Below, in pieces: positions 1 to 9,449 of a stretch of DNA of 50,976 bases. Under the pieces are notes generated by a model that saw only the letters and a program-made list of their open reading frames with translations, made no database searches and was not told the origin of the DNA. Within the stretch, counting starts at the first letter, position 1; each line of letters opens with the position of its first letter. This stretch comes from Oscillospiraceae bacterium (GTDB taxonomy: Bacteria > Bacillota > Clostridia > Oscillospirales > Ruminococcaceae). The translations under genes were made by a program, and so were the position numbers. The DNA lies in contig JALEOL010000063.1 in NCBI GenBank assembly GCA_022766785.1, forward strand, positions 1 through 50,976. Reading direction: 5' to 3'.

Positions 1-131
1 CACGCATCTTGCTTGCATCTTTTCCGCCATCTTGCACAAATTTCGCTTGACGGGCGCCAGCCCGTCTGCACTCAATTTGTACAATCTGACGAAAAATCTG
101 CGGCGCAATTTGCGCACCAGATTTAATCAGT
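1..131. repeat. Partial hairpin-array intergenic element at left edge
   Basis: This stretch has no gene. It holds a nested hairpin: inner arms GACGGGC (49-55) and GCCCGTC (60-66), enclosed by ACAAATT and AATTTGT (about 36-80). A second imperfect hairpin at 94-124 has outer arms AAATCTG and CAGATTT and inner arms GCGCAA and TTGCGC. It ends in GATTTAATCAG (120-130), a string also found near the right end of the element at 15928-16333. The left end is outside the window, so the class cannot be settled. It resembles in style the other hairpin-rich elements of this window. Confidence 0.45.
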
Positions 132-141
132 GGTTCCTTAA

Positions 142-170
142 CCTCCCTCCGTTGAAAGAGGGAGGTTTTT
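142..170 (+). terminator. Rho-independent terminator
   Basis: An 8-bp perfect stem, CCTCCCTC (142-149) with GAGGGAGG (158-165), is followed by five T on the + strand. It would end a transcript entering from the left. The GH2 gene on the opposite strand also ends here, but there the stem is followed by few T. Confidence 0.75.
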
Positions 171-173
171 GTG

Positions 174-2843
174 TCAGTCTTTTTTCAGATAGTTAAGCAG
201 GCTGAGCGCGAACCACTTCACTTCCGGGCGATCTGCGATCTCCCACAGGCGCGAGGTGCAGCATACCACGTCCCCGCTGCGGTAGAGCAGCCCCAGGCGC
301 TTGCGGCGTTCGGGATTGTCGATCACCCAGACCTCCGGCTCGATTTTAGAACCGCTGAGGTCGGCGCAGCGGCTGTGGGTGATAAGATAGTACCACTGCG
401 GAGTGGTGTAGCTCTCACAGGGGAAATCCGCCAGCAGGGGAGAGCTGTTGTCTATCAGCAGTCCCAGCGTTCCGGTGGGTACGGGCTTGCCCATGCTTTC
501 GGAAATGCTGCGGAACATGCCGTAGCACCAGAAGTCCGTGCAGTATTCGCCGGGAAGCGAGCTTTCGTCCAGCAGGGGGATATACAGCGCTCCGGTCATT
601 TTCGCTTCCTCCGGGTCGTGGGTAATGCGGATATGTTTGCTGCCGCAGGATATCCCGGTCTCGGTTATTTTTACGTCAATATCGGGATAGATATACAGCT
701 CGTAGCTGTTCTGGCAGAGGTCGTCAATGGACAGGTGCAGCCGCGCCTTTACGGGACGGTCGCAGTTCACGCTGAACGAAATGCTCCGCGCGAGATACAC
801 CCGTCCATTTTGCCGGAATATATCGGAGCTGCCACTTGATACCGGCTTATCGTCAACGTACAGCTCCCAGTTTACCGTTCTCCCGGAAAGCTCCACAGAG
901 GTGCTGCTCGCCTGGATCCCGACCTCTATCTCCTGCCCGGACTTATACACGAACCCGTTCAGCAGGGCGAGCACCACCGTGTCAGCGCAGAAGCAGCGCC
1001 ATTCCTCCGGCGTTACAAGCCCCTTGGATCTCATGTGGGAGTTAAGTATACCCACAGTCGCAACGCCCTGTCCGGGGAAGTCCTGGATATCCAGCAGCTG
1101 GAATCCGCTCATCATGGAACTGCGCATTGCGGTCTCGATATCCCTGCGGTAGCAGTCCACCGCAAGCGCTCCGGAAGCATGGAAGAAGTCCCTCCAGCGG
1201 TGGAGCATTCCTGCTTCCTCCATCCCCTTTTTGTATGCGGCATAAGCCTCGTGGCGTACCGGACCCGTGTAGCTGTCGATCTCGTCAAAATCAGGGAATA
1301 TAGCATACTGACCCACCTCGTGGGATATTACCGGGACATGCACTGAGATGTTGTCCCAGCTTTCCGCTTTGACTTTCTTCATCTCGGTTCCGTACTGGAT
1401 CATGATCTCGCCGTTTTCGTCCGTGACTGTGGTGCCGCCAAGCGCCGCGGTCTCGTCTATCAGCGGATCATAGTTGTGCAGGCTGTTCGGGTAATTTGTC
1501 TGGATATGACCCTGGGGAGCGTCGCACATGGCGTAGCTTCCCCGGATAAGCCTGTCGTGACCCAGCCGAACTCCGCTGAAAAAGTCCTCCTGCTCCAGTA
1601 CACAGGGGACGAACTGGAAGTTATTGGAGCCGCCGGCGTACAGCTTGTCGGGGTATTGCGACTTGTACCCGGCGATAAGCTCGCCCAGTCTGTCCTTGTT
1701 GCCCCAGAGTTCGTTGCCCATGCTCATCATGGCGAAGCTGGGGTGGTGTCCGAATTCCCGGAGAATTCGCCAGCCCTCGTCACGCAGGAACTCATGCTCC
1801 GCACCGAACTCGTCCGGGATAGTCCCCCAGAACGGCAGCTCCGGCTGGAGGTAGATACCCAGGATATCCGCAGCCGCGAACGCCGCCTCGGGGGGACAGC
1901 AGGTGTGGTAGCGGACGTGGTTTATGCCGTATTCCTGGAGCGTTCCGAAGAACTCAAGCCATGAAGCGGAGTCAGTCGGCATAAAGCCGGTCTGTGGGAA
2001 CACAAGCCCGTCGTGCTTGCCGCGCAGGAAGGTCTGACTGCCGTTTATCAGCAGCGTTCTGTCGTTGTGGGAGAGCCTTCTCATGCCGAATTGCACTGTA
2101 CGGCAGTCTCCTGCTATGTCTATTTCCAGAGAAATAAGGCTGGGTTCACTGTCACTCCACAGCGGCGCTGGATAATTCAGCTGAATGTCGCATTCCAACG
2201 GTATGTTTTCCTCAAAATCAACGCTGATGCATGCGTATTCGAACTCGTCGTCAAACACTCTCAGTCTTGCCTTTCCGCACAGCGCTCCGACAATGTCAGT
2301 CCGTACCTGCACGGAATTCTTCTCTGGGTCGGGAATGACGTAAATGCTCTCGGGGTAAGCGGCGTAAGCCTGCAATTCTATCCGCCCGACGATACCGTTC
2401 CAGTTGGTCTGGGTGTCCCGGGAGGTGAGATGTCCCCCGGCGGTGGGGTAGTCTGTGTTGTCCACGCAGATAACAAGCTCGTGGGAGCCGGGTGCCGTTC
2501 CGGTGAGGGAATAACGGTGGGGCGCGCACAGCGAGCAGCACTCCCCGATCAGTTTCCCGTCAAGGAATACGCGGCTTTTCCTGGTGCGCTCCAGGAACAG
2601 CGTAAGGTTCTGCGCCGCCATTTCCGGTGAAATATCCACGATGCGGTGAAACCACGCGAAGCCCTCGAACTTGTGCAGGTCGGTAAGGCAGCCGTATTCG
2701 GTCTCGGTGTTGAGCTTTCCAAGCCCGGCGTTTGATGTGGAATTCGGCAGGGTAATCCTGTCCGGGTATTTTTTCGGAAGTGCGTCCGCTTTGCTTTCGT
2801 CAAGGAAAACGTCCCACTGTCCGCTAAGATCTGTAATTATCAT
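174..2843 (-). CDS. Glycoside hydrolase family 2 protein
   Basis: An 889-residue exo-glycosidase of the GH2 clan, probably acting on beta-linked galactosides, glucuronides or a related sugar; the substrate cannot be read from sequence. The N-terminal sugar-binding jelly roll (about 1-170) carries the typical FLDGKLIGE turn, an immunoglobulin-like domain follows, then a TIM barrel from about residue 270. The barrel has SMGNELWG, with E378 as likely acid/base, and HEV, with E509 as likely nucleophile. A further 250-residue C-terminal region contains PTGTLGLLID, as in long GH2 enzymes of gut bacteria. No signal peptide is seen, so the protein is probably cytoplasmic and acts on imported oligosaccharides. 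The start is set by GGAGG seven bases upstream of ATG. It is transcribed alone from its own promoter. Confidence 0.88.
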   Translation of the reverse strand: MIITDLSGQWDVFLDESKADALPKKYPDRITLPNSTSNAGLGKLNTETEYGCLTDLHKFEGFAWFHRIVDISPEMAAQNLTLFLERTRKSRVFLDGKLIGECCSLCAPHRYSLTGTAPGSHELVICVDNTDYPTAGGHLTSRDTQTNWNGIVGRIELQAYAAYPESIYVIPDPEKNSVQVRTDIVGALCGKARLRVFDDEFEYACISVDFEENIPLECDIQLNYPAPLWSDSEPSLISLEIDIAGDCRTVQFGMRRLSHNDRTLLINGSQTFLRGKHDGLVFPQTGFMPTDSASWLEFFGTLQEYGINHVRYHTCCPPEAAFAAADILGIYLQPELPFWGTIPDEFGAEHEFLRDEGWRILREFGHHPSFAMMSMGNELWGNKDRLGELIAGYKSQYPDKLYAGGSNNFQFVPCVLEQEDFFSGVRLGHDRLIRGSYAMCDAPQGHIQTNYPNSLHNYDPLIDETAALGGTTVTDENGEIMIQYGTEMKKVKAESWDNISVHVPVISHEVGQYAIFPDFDEIDSYTGPVRHEAYAAYKKGMEEAGMLHRWRDFFHASGALAVDCYRRDIETAMRSSMMSGFQLLDIQDFPGQGVATVGILNSHMRSKGLVTPEEWRCFCADTVVLALLNGFVYKSGQEIEVGIQASSTSVELSGRTVNWELYVDDKPVSSGSSDIFRQNGRVYLARSISFSVNCDRPVKARLHLSIDDLCQNSYELYIYPDIDVKITETGISCGSKHIRITHDPEEAKMTGALYIPLLDESSLPGEYCTDFWCYGMFRSISESMGKPVPTGTLGLLIDNSSPLLADFPCESYTTPQWYYLITHSRCADLSGSKIEPEVWVIDNPERRKRLGLLYRSGDVVCCTSRLWEIADRPEVKWFALSLLNYLKKD

Positions 2844-2886
2844 AATGTCCTCCGGTAATAGCCATTCGGCAAGTATGTACTAATTT

Positions 2887-2915
2887 ATTATAATGGAAAA
2901 CCACCGGGAAATCAA
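2887..2915 (-). promoter_or_regulatory. Promoter of the GH2 gene
   Basis: On the minus strand a -35 box TTGATT (2910-2915) and a -10 box TATAAT (2887-2892) are separated by 17 bases. The -35 box is embedded in the 12-mer AAATCAAGCGGT (2909-2920, + strand reading), which recurs in the same place at the GH5 promoter (9489-9500). Confidence 0.7.
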
Positions 2916-2933
2916 GCGGTTTTTCGTGATAAT

Positions 2934-2970
2934 TCAAAAAAAGTACCGGGCAAGCAGAAATGCCGCCCGG
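2934..2970 (-). terminator. Terminator of the ABC exporter operon
   Basis: Arms CCGGGC (2946-2951) and GCCCGG (2965-2970) form a stem downstream of the exporter stop codon. Reading the minus strand, seven T follow shortly after. Confidence 0.75.
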
Positions 2971-2991
2971 CAGAGTATGAGGTACGCTGTA

Positions 2992-4764
2992 TCACACAGC
3001 AAACTGGCTGTTGTAGAGATTTGCATAGAAACCATTCTTTGCAAGAAGCTGCTCGTGGTTTCCCTGCTCAATGATGTGACCGTCCTTCATCACAAGGATA
3101 ACGTCCGCCTCCCGAATAGTGGAGAGCCGGTGCGCCACAATGAAGCTCGTTCTGCCTTTCATCATCTTTGCGAAGGAGTCCTGTATCTTTATTTCGGTGC
3201 GCGTGTCGATAGAGGAAGTCGCCTCGTCAAGTATCAGCATAGGCGGCAGGCAGAGCATTACCCTGGTTATGCAGAGCAGCTGCTTTTGTCCCTGGGAGAG
3301 ACTTCCGCCGTCTTCTCCGATCACCGTGTCGTAACCTTGTGGCATTCTCCTGATGAAGCTGTGTGCGTGGGAAGCCTTTGCAGCCGCGATTATCTCCTCG
3401 TCGGTGGCGTCCGGCTTTCCCATGGTGATGTTTTCGCGTATCGTACCGGATCTGAGCCAGGTCTCCTGGAGCACCATGCCGTAGCTTTCACGCAGGCTGC
3501 GGCGGGTCACATTGCGGATATCGTTGCCCTCAACGTTTACCGAGCCGCCGTTCACATCGTAGAAGCGCATCAGCAGATTGATTATCGTGGTTTTGCCGCA
3601 GCCGGTGGGGCCTACTATCGCCACACGCTGTCCCGGCTTTACCGTGAGGTTCAGGTCTTCGATGAGCTTTCTTTCGGGAACATAGGAGAAGGACACGTTG
3701 TCCAGTTTCACACGTCCCTTTACGTCTTTGAGGGTGACTGCGTTTTCAGGCTCGCTGACCTGGGGCTTTTCCTCGATAAGCTCAAACAGCCTTGACGCGC
3801 AGGCGAGAGCGTTCTGTAACTCGGTGATCACGCCGGAGATCTCGTTGAACGGCTTTGTGTACTGGTTCGCGTAGGAAAGGCAGCAGGAGAGCTGTCCCAC
3901 CGTGAAAGCGGTTGCAGTCCCGGCGGTGGAAATGCATATCAGCGCGCCGCACAGAGCCACGCCTGCGTAAACCACGCTGTTCACAAATCTCGTCGAGGGG
4001 TTGCTCAGCGAGGAGAAGAATGTCGCTTTCAGAGAGTATTCCTCCAGGCGGTCGTTTATCCTGTCGAACTCCTCCAGCGCCTTTTCCTCGTGAGAGAAAG
4101 CCTGAACGACTTTCTGGTTTCCTATCATCTCGTCAATGAACGCTGTCTGCTGACCTCTCGTTTCGGATTGCAGACGGAACATGCGGTAGGTGCGGCTGGC
4201 GATGAATTTCGCCACAAACAGCGACAGGGGAGTGGTGACGACTACCACGACCGCGATCTGCCAGCTTATCGTGAACATGAACACAAGAGCGCCCAGTATA
4301 GTCGCAACTCCGGTGAAAAGCTGGGTAAAGCCCATCAGCAGACCCTCGGAGAACTGGTCGGCGTCGGCTATCACGCGGTTCACGATATCGCCGCTGGGAT
4401 TTGCGTCAATGTAGCTGAGCGGCAGGACTTCAATTTTGCGGAAAGCCTCGTTGCGTATATCCCGTACCACATGGAACGCTACACGGTTGTTTATCGCGTT
4501 CATCACCCATTGCACAATGGCTGTCACGCCGATCACCACGGCGGTTTTAATGAGTATCGCTGCCACGCCGGAGAAATCCACGTTGTCTTTTCCGAGGATA
4601 AGGTCGATCGCGTCTCCGATGAGTATCGGCGCGTACAGGGTCAGCGCCACGACTACTGCCGCCAGTATCATCGACAGCACCATGAACATTCCGTGCCTGC
4701 CGACGTATTTCAGCACCTTTTTCAGAGTGCCTTTCGGGGCGGTCTGCTTTGTTTTGGCTACCAT
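2992..4764 (-). CDS. ABC exporter half-transporter, catalytically complete subunit
   Basis: A 590-residue fusion of a six-helix exporter membrane domain (about 20-320) and an ATPase domain. The ATPase shows Walker A GPTGCGKTT, Walker B MLILDEATSS with the catalytic Glu, and an H-loop IVAHRLS. Its signature is LSQGQ instead of LSGGQ. It starts one base after the stop of the partner subunit, with a strong AAGGAGG site in the partner's last codons, so the two are translated together. Known heterodimeric exporters such as TM287/288 and BmrCD have one full site and one degenerate site. Here the altered signature would face the partner's defective Walker B. The likely role is efflux of a drug, lipid or peptide; the substrate is unknown. 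Confidence 0.92.
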   Translation of the reverse strand: MVAKTKQTAPKGTLKKVLKYVGRHGMFMVLSMILAAVVVALTLYAPILIGDAIDLILGKDNVDFSGVAAILIKTAVVIGVTAIVQWVMNAINNRVAFHVVRDIRNEAFRKIEVLPLSYIDANPSGDIVNRVIADADQFSEGLLMGFTQLFTGVATILGALVFMFTISWQIAVVVVVTTPLSLFVAKFIASRTYRMFRLQSETRGQQTAFIDEMIGNQKVVQAFSHEEKALEEFDRINDRLEEYSLKATFFSSLSNPSTRFVNSVVYAGVALCGALICISTAGTATAFTVGQLSCCLSYANQYTKPFNEISGVITELQNALACASRLFELIEEKPQVSEPENAVTLKDVKGRVKLDNVSFSYVPERKLIEDLNLTVKPGQRVAIVGPTGCGKTTIINLLMRFYDVNGGSVNVEGNDIRNVTRRSLRESYGMVLQETWLRSGTIRENITMGKPDATDEEIIAAAKASHAHSFIRRMPQGYDTVIGEDGGSLSQGQKQLLCITRVMLCLPPMLILDEATSSIDTRTEIKIQDSFAKMMKGRTSFIVAHRLSTIREADVILVMKDGHIIEQGNHEQLLAKNGFYANLYNSQFAV

Positions 4765-6486
4765 TTATACCGCCTCCTTTTTGAACTGGGAATTATAGAT
4801 CTCGCTGTATACCGGGCAGCTTTCCAGCAGGTCGGCGTGCTTTCCGATGCCGGCGATCTTTCCGTCGTCCAGCACGATTATCTTGTCTGCGTGCTGGATA
4901 GAGGAGGTACGCTGGGATACGATGAACACTGTCGGCTGGCTGTCCATTTCGCGTATAGCTTTTCTGAGCGCGGCGTCGGTCGCAAAATCCAGTGCGGACG
5001 CGCTGTCGTCAAGTATCAGTATCTCCGGGTCTCTCACGAGCGCCCTCGCGATAGTGAAGCGCTGCCGCTGTCCGCCGGAGAGGTTCTTTCCGCCCTGTTC
5101 GATCTCGTGATCCAGACCGCCCTTGCTCTCTATGACGTCGGCTGCCTGGGCGATCCTTGCCGCCGCCATGATCTCCTCATCGGTGGCGTCAGCCTTACCC
5201 CACTGCATATTCTCGCGGATAGAGCCTTTGAAAAGCACCGCTTTCTGCGGCACGATGCCTATTTTCATGCGAAGCTCCTCCGGCTGATAGCTTTCGGCAA
5301 GCCTGCCGTTTATCAGCACCTCGCCGCCGGTGGCGTCATAGAAGCGCGGTATCAGGTTCACGAGAGAGGATTTGCCCGAGCCGGTGCCACCGATTATCCC
5401 AACGGTCTCGCCGCGCTTTACGGCAAAATCCATTCCCGTAAGCGCTTCCTCGCCGGCGTTCGCGTACTTCAGCGATACATTGCGGAACTCCACCGCGTAG
5501 TCCTCGCTGCCGTGAACTGTATCATCTGCGGATACCTCCTGCGAGGAATGTATCTCGAAAACAGCCTGCACCCGGTTTCCGCAGGCAACGGATTTTGTGA
5601 GGTTTATTATGAGGTTGGCGAGCTTTATCAGCTCCACAAGTATCTGCGACATGTAGTTGTACAGCGCCACCACGTCGCCCTGGGAGAGCGTGCCGTCGTT
5701 TACCTGAACAGCGCCGGTCTGTATCAGCCAGATTATCGCGAGATTGATTATTACATAGGTCAGTGGGTTCATCAGCGCTGAGATCCTGCCGACGAACTTC
5801 TGCGACCGGGTAAGCTCATTGTTGTGCTGCGTAAAGGACTGTATCTCCTCGTCCTCCTTGCAGAACGCGCGGATAACACGCACGCCGGTGAGATTCTCAC
5901 GGGTTATCCCCAGTACCTTGTCGAGCCGGGACTGCACTTTTTTGTAAAGCGGAATGCACCACAGCATTATCCCGAAAACGACCACGGACAGCGCCGGTAT
6001 CGCCGCGACGAAAATAAGAGCCGCCTGTATATTGATCGTGAACGCCATGATCATCGCGCCGAATACAACGAACGGGGAACGCAGCAGCAGTCGCAGCGTA
6101 AGGTTCACGCCGTTCTGTATCTGGTTCATGTCGCTGGTCATTCTGGTGATGAGGGTGGAGGTCCCAACGCTGTCAAGTTCAGTCCAGGACAGCGACTCGA
6201 TGTGCCGGAAAAGTTCGTGCTTTACTCTTGCGGAGAAGCCAACGGCGGCTTTTGCGGCGAAATACTGCGCCGTAATTGAAAACGCCAGTCCAACAACGCC
6301 CAGCCCTACCAGCAGACACACCATTCCGATGACGTAGCCCTTGTCGGAGCCGCCGATGCCGTTGTCGATTATCCTTGCGATAATCAGCGGAACGAAAAGC
6401 TCCAGCAGCGCTTCAAGCAGCTTGAACAGAGGTCCCAGCACGCATTCCTTTTTGTATTTTTTAATGTGTACGAGCAGCTTGAACAA
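4765..6486 (-). CDS. ABC exporter half-transporter, degenerate-site subunit
   Basis: The partner half-transporter, with a membrane domain then an ATPase. Walker A is GGTGSGKSS and the signature is an intact LSGGQ. The Walker B catalytic Glu is replaced by Asp (ILILDDSAS) and the H-loop His by Gln (IVSQRTS). These two changes are the hallmarks of the degenerate-site subunit of heterodimeric exporters. The reading frame opens at TTG 6576, but I prefer TTG at 6486. It has AGGCAGG eight bases upstream, it gives the usual family N-terminus just before the first helix, and the predicted transcription start near 6582 would leave almost no leader for 6576. The operon is divergent from a LysR regulator. 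Confidence 0.88.
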   Translation of the reverse strand: MFKLLVHIKKYKKECVLGPLFKLLEALLELFVPLIIARIIDNGIGGSDKGYVIGMVCLLVGLGVVGLAFSITAQYFAAKAAVGFSARVKHELFRHIESLSWTELDSVGTSTLITRMTSDMNQIQNGVNLTLRLLLRSPFVVFGAMIMAFTINIQAALIFVAAIPALSVVVFGIMLWCIPLYKKVQSRLDKVLGITRENLTGVRVIRAFCKEDEEIQSFTQHNNELTRSQKFVGRISALMNPLTYVIINLAIIWLIQTGAVQVNDGTLSQGDVVALYNYMSQILVELIKLANLIINLTKSVACGNRVQAVFEIHSSQEVSADDTVHGSEDYAVEFRNVSLKYANAGEEALTGMDFAVKRGETVGIIGGTGSGKSSLVNLIPRFYDATGGEVLINGRLAESYQPEELRMKIGIVPQKAVLFKGSIRENMQWGKADATDEEIMAAARIAQAADVIESKGGLDHEIEQGGKNLSGGQRQRFTIARALVRDPEILILDDSASALDFATDAALRKAIREMDSQPTVFIVSQRTSSIQHADKIIVLDDGKIAGIGKHADLLESCPVYSEIYNSQFKKEAV

Positions 6487-6588
6487 TAAGATTACCTGCC
6501 TTTCTGTGAACCTGTCCGCCAAGGATAGACGTGTGTTGATTTCTGTGTGAACAGGTTCTGATAATGCTCTTGACAAAACACCTCTAAT

Positions 6589-6656
6589 AGTATATCATAA
6601 AAGCTGGATATTGGAAAGGTATAGTTTGAAAAAACAATATACTTTTTTCGTATAGA
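6589..6656. promoter_or_regulatory. Divergent promoters with candidate LysR box
   Basis: For the exporter (minus strand) there is TTCCAA (6611-6616), 16 bases, then TATACT (6589-6594). For the LysR gene (plus strand) there is TTGAAA (6626-6631) and TATAGA (6651-6656), 19 bases apart. The perfect dyad TATAC-N7-GTATA (6638-6654) overlaps the latter -10 box. LysR proteins typically bind T-N11-A dyads and repress themselves from such a position, so this is a good operator candidate. Confidence 0.5.
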
Positions 6657-6685
6657 AACAATATGCAGTCGGTATGGAGGTAAAC

Positions 6686-7540
6686 ATGGATCTGAAACAG
6701 CTGAAATATTTCGTCACAGTAGCGGAGGAGGGCACGATCAGCGCTGCCGCAAAGAAGCTGTACATGTCCCAGCCGCCGCTCAGCACCCAGATGAAGCTGC
6801 TGGAGCAGGAACTTGGCTGTCCGCTGTTCGAGCGCGGGAAGAAGCATATCCGCCTGACCGTAACCGGCAAGCTGCTGTATGACCGGGCGCAGAACCTGCT
6901 TCGCATGGAGAGCAGCATGCGCCAGGATATCGAGGCGTGTTCCCGAACCGAAAAGGACACGATACGCCTGGGAGTGGTGTCGTCGGTGATATGCACCCGG
7001 GGCGGAGAGTGGATATCGGGTTTTATCGCAGAAAACAGCGGCGTCAGGTTTGAGATAACAGAGGCGAACACCTACTCATTGCTTGAAAAGCTCCGTGCGG
7101 ACATTATCCACGCCGCGCTGGTGCGTACTCCTTTCGCAGAGAGCGAATTCGAGGTGCACGGGCTTGTCCGTGAGAAAATGAATGCAGTCTGTACTAAGGG
7201 AATGTTCAGCAGCAGCGTTTCAATGGAGCAGCTTGCCCGGCAGCCGCTTATATTATACCGCAGATGGGAGAGTATTATAACGGACGCGTTCAGCAGTATG
7301 GGGCTGGAGCCGCACTGCGTTTGTATCTGCGACGACGCGAGGACGGTGGTTTGCCTTGCGGAGCGCTCTGTGGGTACTGCGCTTGTGCCGGAGTCCGCCT
7401 GCGGTCTGGTAGACGGATCCCGTGCGGACTGCCTTGCGATAACCGACTGCCCGATAGAGTCGCAGATCGTGCTTGTACACAAGCCAAACGCCTATTTCCC
7501 CGAAAGCGTGCGCAGGTTTATGAATTACATACTACAGTGA
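6686..7540 (+). CDS. LysR-family transcriptional regulator
   Basis: A 284-residue regulator. It has the classical N-terminal winged helix beginning MDLKQLKYFVTVAEEGTI and continuing AAKKLYMSQPPLSTQMKLLE, then a substrate-binding fold from about residue 90. The ATG at 6686 is chosen over an in-frame ATG 12 bases upstream because GGAGG lies six bases before it and LysR proteins nearly always begin this way. It is divergent from the ABC exporter, which is the likely target. The effector is unknown. Confidence 0.92.
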   Translation: MDLKQLKYFVTVAEEGTISAAAKKLYMSQPPLSTQMKLLEQELGCPLFERGKKHIRLTVTGKLLYDRAQNLLRMESSMRQDIEACSRTEKDTIRLGVVSSVICTRGGEWISGFIAENSGVRFEITEANTYSLLEKLRADIIHAALVRTPFAESEFEVHGLVREKMNAVCTKGMFSSSVSMEQLARQPLILYRRWESIITDAFSSMGLEPHCVCICDDARTVVCLAERSVGTALVPESACGLVDGSRADCLAITDCPIESQIVLVHKPNAYFPESVRRFMNYILQ

Positions 7541-7554
7541 CCCCTATAGCTGAA

Positions 7555-7586
7555 AAACTCCCGGAGCTTTCGCATTCCGGGAGTTT
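7555..7586. terminator. Bidirectional terminator between LysR and GH5 genes
   Basis: An 11-bp stem, AAACTCCCGGA (7555-7565) with TCCGGGAGTTT (7576-7586), sits between convergent genes. A-rich and T-rich flanks allow it to serve both strands. Confidence 0.8.
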
Positions 7587-7594
7587 CGTTATAT

Positions 7595-9415
7595 TCAGTT
7601 GGGCGCGTGAACGGTGAACGTTATCGTGATCGACTCAACGAAAGTCTTGTCGCCCAGCGCCATTATCTGCGCGGAGCAGTCGGTGAGGTCGCCGTCCGGA
7701 GTCCTTGCGTCATCAGGAACGCTGCTCACCCAGGCGTTGTAGAGATTTACACGGGTGCAGTGCTCGTCGTCGCTGGACGTGTATTCTTTTCCGTCAAGCT
7801 GGTATGGCGAGTTGTTTATGAGTATCTTGTCAATGGATATCGTGTAGCCGGGGAAAAGATCCTCGCCGTTGGATATTCCCAGCGCTGCGAACGCCACGCC
7901 CTTTGCGGAACCGCATTCCGAGAAATCAAGGCTTACAGTGTAAGTTCCCTCGCCGGTTATGAGAGCGTTTTTCTCCTTGATTCCCTTTGTCTTGTTGGTG
8001 GGGTCGTAGCTGTCGCCAACGCTGTATGACTTTGTGTAGTCGGCGCTCTGGTACATTATCCAGGCGATAGCGGCGTCGTCGGAGGGCAAAAGCTCGACAT
8101 CTGCGAAGGATTCCTCCATAGCGAAGTTGTAGGATTCCTCAAGACGGGTCTGCGCCGCAGCCTTTATTTCCTCAACGGATATTCCTTCCTGCTTTGAGTA
8201 AGCGCGGCTGCTGAACAGTTCTGCCAGCGTATCGTCCGCAAGTGTGTTCGTTATGCGCTTATAGAAATTGCTGCAGTCCCACAGCACGGGGCAGAAGTCG
8301 TACAGGTCGCAGTTGTCCATGAGGTTTGAGTAGAACAGATCGGTATCTTCCTTGATGCCGCCGTTCTTTTTCATGACTGCGTACTCGCCGATAACCACGC
8401 CATAGCCCTGTTCTGAGAACTTGCTGAGCTTTTTGAACAGCCCGTTCATCTCGTCATAGTCGCCGGAAGAACCCCACTGGTTCACGCCGTCGGTGCCGCA
8501 GTAATCCCACGGTGTGTAGTAGTGCACCGAAAGCAGCAGCTTGCTGTCCGCGGTGTCCTCAGGCATTACGAAACGGTCGTCGCAGGTCTTGGTGATATCG
8601 GTGTTGTATCCGGCGACGAGCAGGAAGCGGTCTGCGTTTTTGCCGCCCAGGGAGCGTATCGTTTTTACGAACTCGCTGTTGATAAGGTTCGCTGTCTCGT
8701 AGCACTCATTCTCATTGAGAACGCCCTTGGAGCCGGTGATATTCTTGTCGTTCAGGCGGTCGCCCAGTTCCTCGTTCGCACCCTCGAAGATCAGCTTGTA
8801 TGAGCTGTCGGCAAAGTGCTCGCCTATCTGCGTCCACATCGACTTATACATCTCCATAGCCTGGTCGCGCACCGCCTGGTCTGCTGAGCCGAACATTCCC
8901 CACCAGCCGCCGTCCCAGTGGTCGTTGATTATGACGTACATGTCAGCGTCCAGCGCCCAGTTCACAACCTCGTCCACGCGATCCATAAGGCGGCTGTCTA
9001 TGGTGTAGTCACCGCTTTCGAAGTTCATTCCGTTCGTCCAGGCTATGGGAATGCGTATCGTGTCGAAGCCGGCGTTCTTCATTCCCTGGATCATTTCCTG
9101 GGTCGTGGTGGGCTGACCCCAGGAGGTTTCAGCCAGCGTCGGGCTGGAGCCGCTGAGATATGCCTGGTGGTTGTATGCCTCAAGGGTGTTTCCGAGGTTA
9201 ATTCCGTTGCCCATTTCCCTGATGACTTCCAGAGAGGTCATTGTGTTGCCCTCGCTGGTGTCAGCGTCAGAGGGGGTATTTACCTGTTCTGCTGCCGATG
9301 TTGTTTGATCACTTGTGCTTTCCTTGTTTTCATCGCTTTTCTGGCATCCGGTCAGTGCCATAACGCATGCCAGAGCTGCTGTCAGCGCCGGTTTTGTGAA
9401 ATTGTGTAAGCGCAT
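7595..9415 (-). CDS. GH5 (subfamily 4-like) endoglucanase lipoprotein
   Basis: A 606-residue surface lipoprotein that should cleave beta-1,4-glucans or xyloglucan outside the cell. The signal peptide ends in a lipobox with Cys24 (ALTGC), followed by a Ser/Thr/Asp-rich spacer to about residue 58. The GH5 barrel spans about 62-420. It shows GNGINLGNTLEA, RIPIAW, the general acid/base E215 in EGANEELG and the nucleophile E344 in VIGEYAV. A beta-rich C-terminal region of about 150 residues probably binds carbohydrate, but I cannot assign a CBM family. GGAGG precedes the ATG. The gene is divergent from a hybrid histidine kinase. GH5 membership is clear, the subfamily less so. Confidence 0.9.
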   Translation of the reverse strand: MRLHNFTKPALTAALACVMALTGCQKSDENKESTSDQTTSAAEQVNTPSDADTSEGNTMTSLEVIREMGNGINLGNTLEAYNHQAYLSGSSPTLAETSWGQPTTTQEMIQGMKNAGFDTIRIPIAWTNGMNFESGDYTIDSRLMDRVDEVVNWALDADMYVIINDHWDGGWWGMFGSADQAVRDQAMEMYKSMWTQIGEHFADSSYKLIFEGANEELGDRLNDKNITGSKGVLNENECYETANLINSEFVKTIRSLGGKNADRFLLVAGYNTDITKTCDDRFVMPEDTADSKLLLSVHYYTPWDYCGTDGVNQWGSSGDYDEMNGLFKKLSKFSEQGYGVVIGEYAVMKKNGGIKEDTDLFYSNLMDNCDLYDFCPVLWDCSNFYKRITNTLADDTLAELFSSRAYSKQEGISVEEIKAAAQTRLEESYNFAMEESFADVELLPSDDAAIAWIMYQSADYTKSYSVGDSYDPTNKTKGIKEKNALITGEGTYTVSLDFSECGSAKGVAFAALGISNGEDLFPGYTISIDKILINNSPYQLDGKEYTSSDDEHCTRVNLYNAWVSSVPDDARTPDGDLTDCSAQIMALGDKTFVESITITFTVHAPN

Positions 9416-9449
9416 AGATACCTCCGTGTTGTATGTCCTGATGATCGCA

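Noticed and set aside
4090..5781. 563-codon plus-strand open frame opposite the ABC exporter genes
   Set aside because: It is a shadow frame: the minus-strand genes show complete ABC motifs, while this translation has no domain pattern and runs across the junction of both genes.
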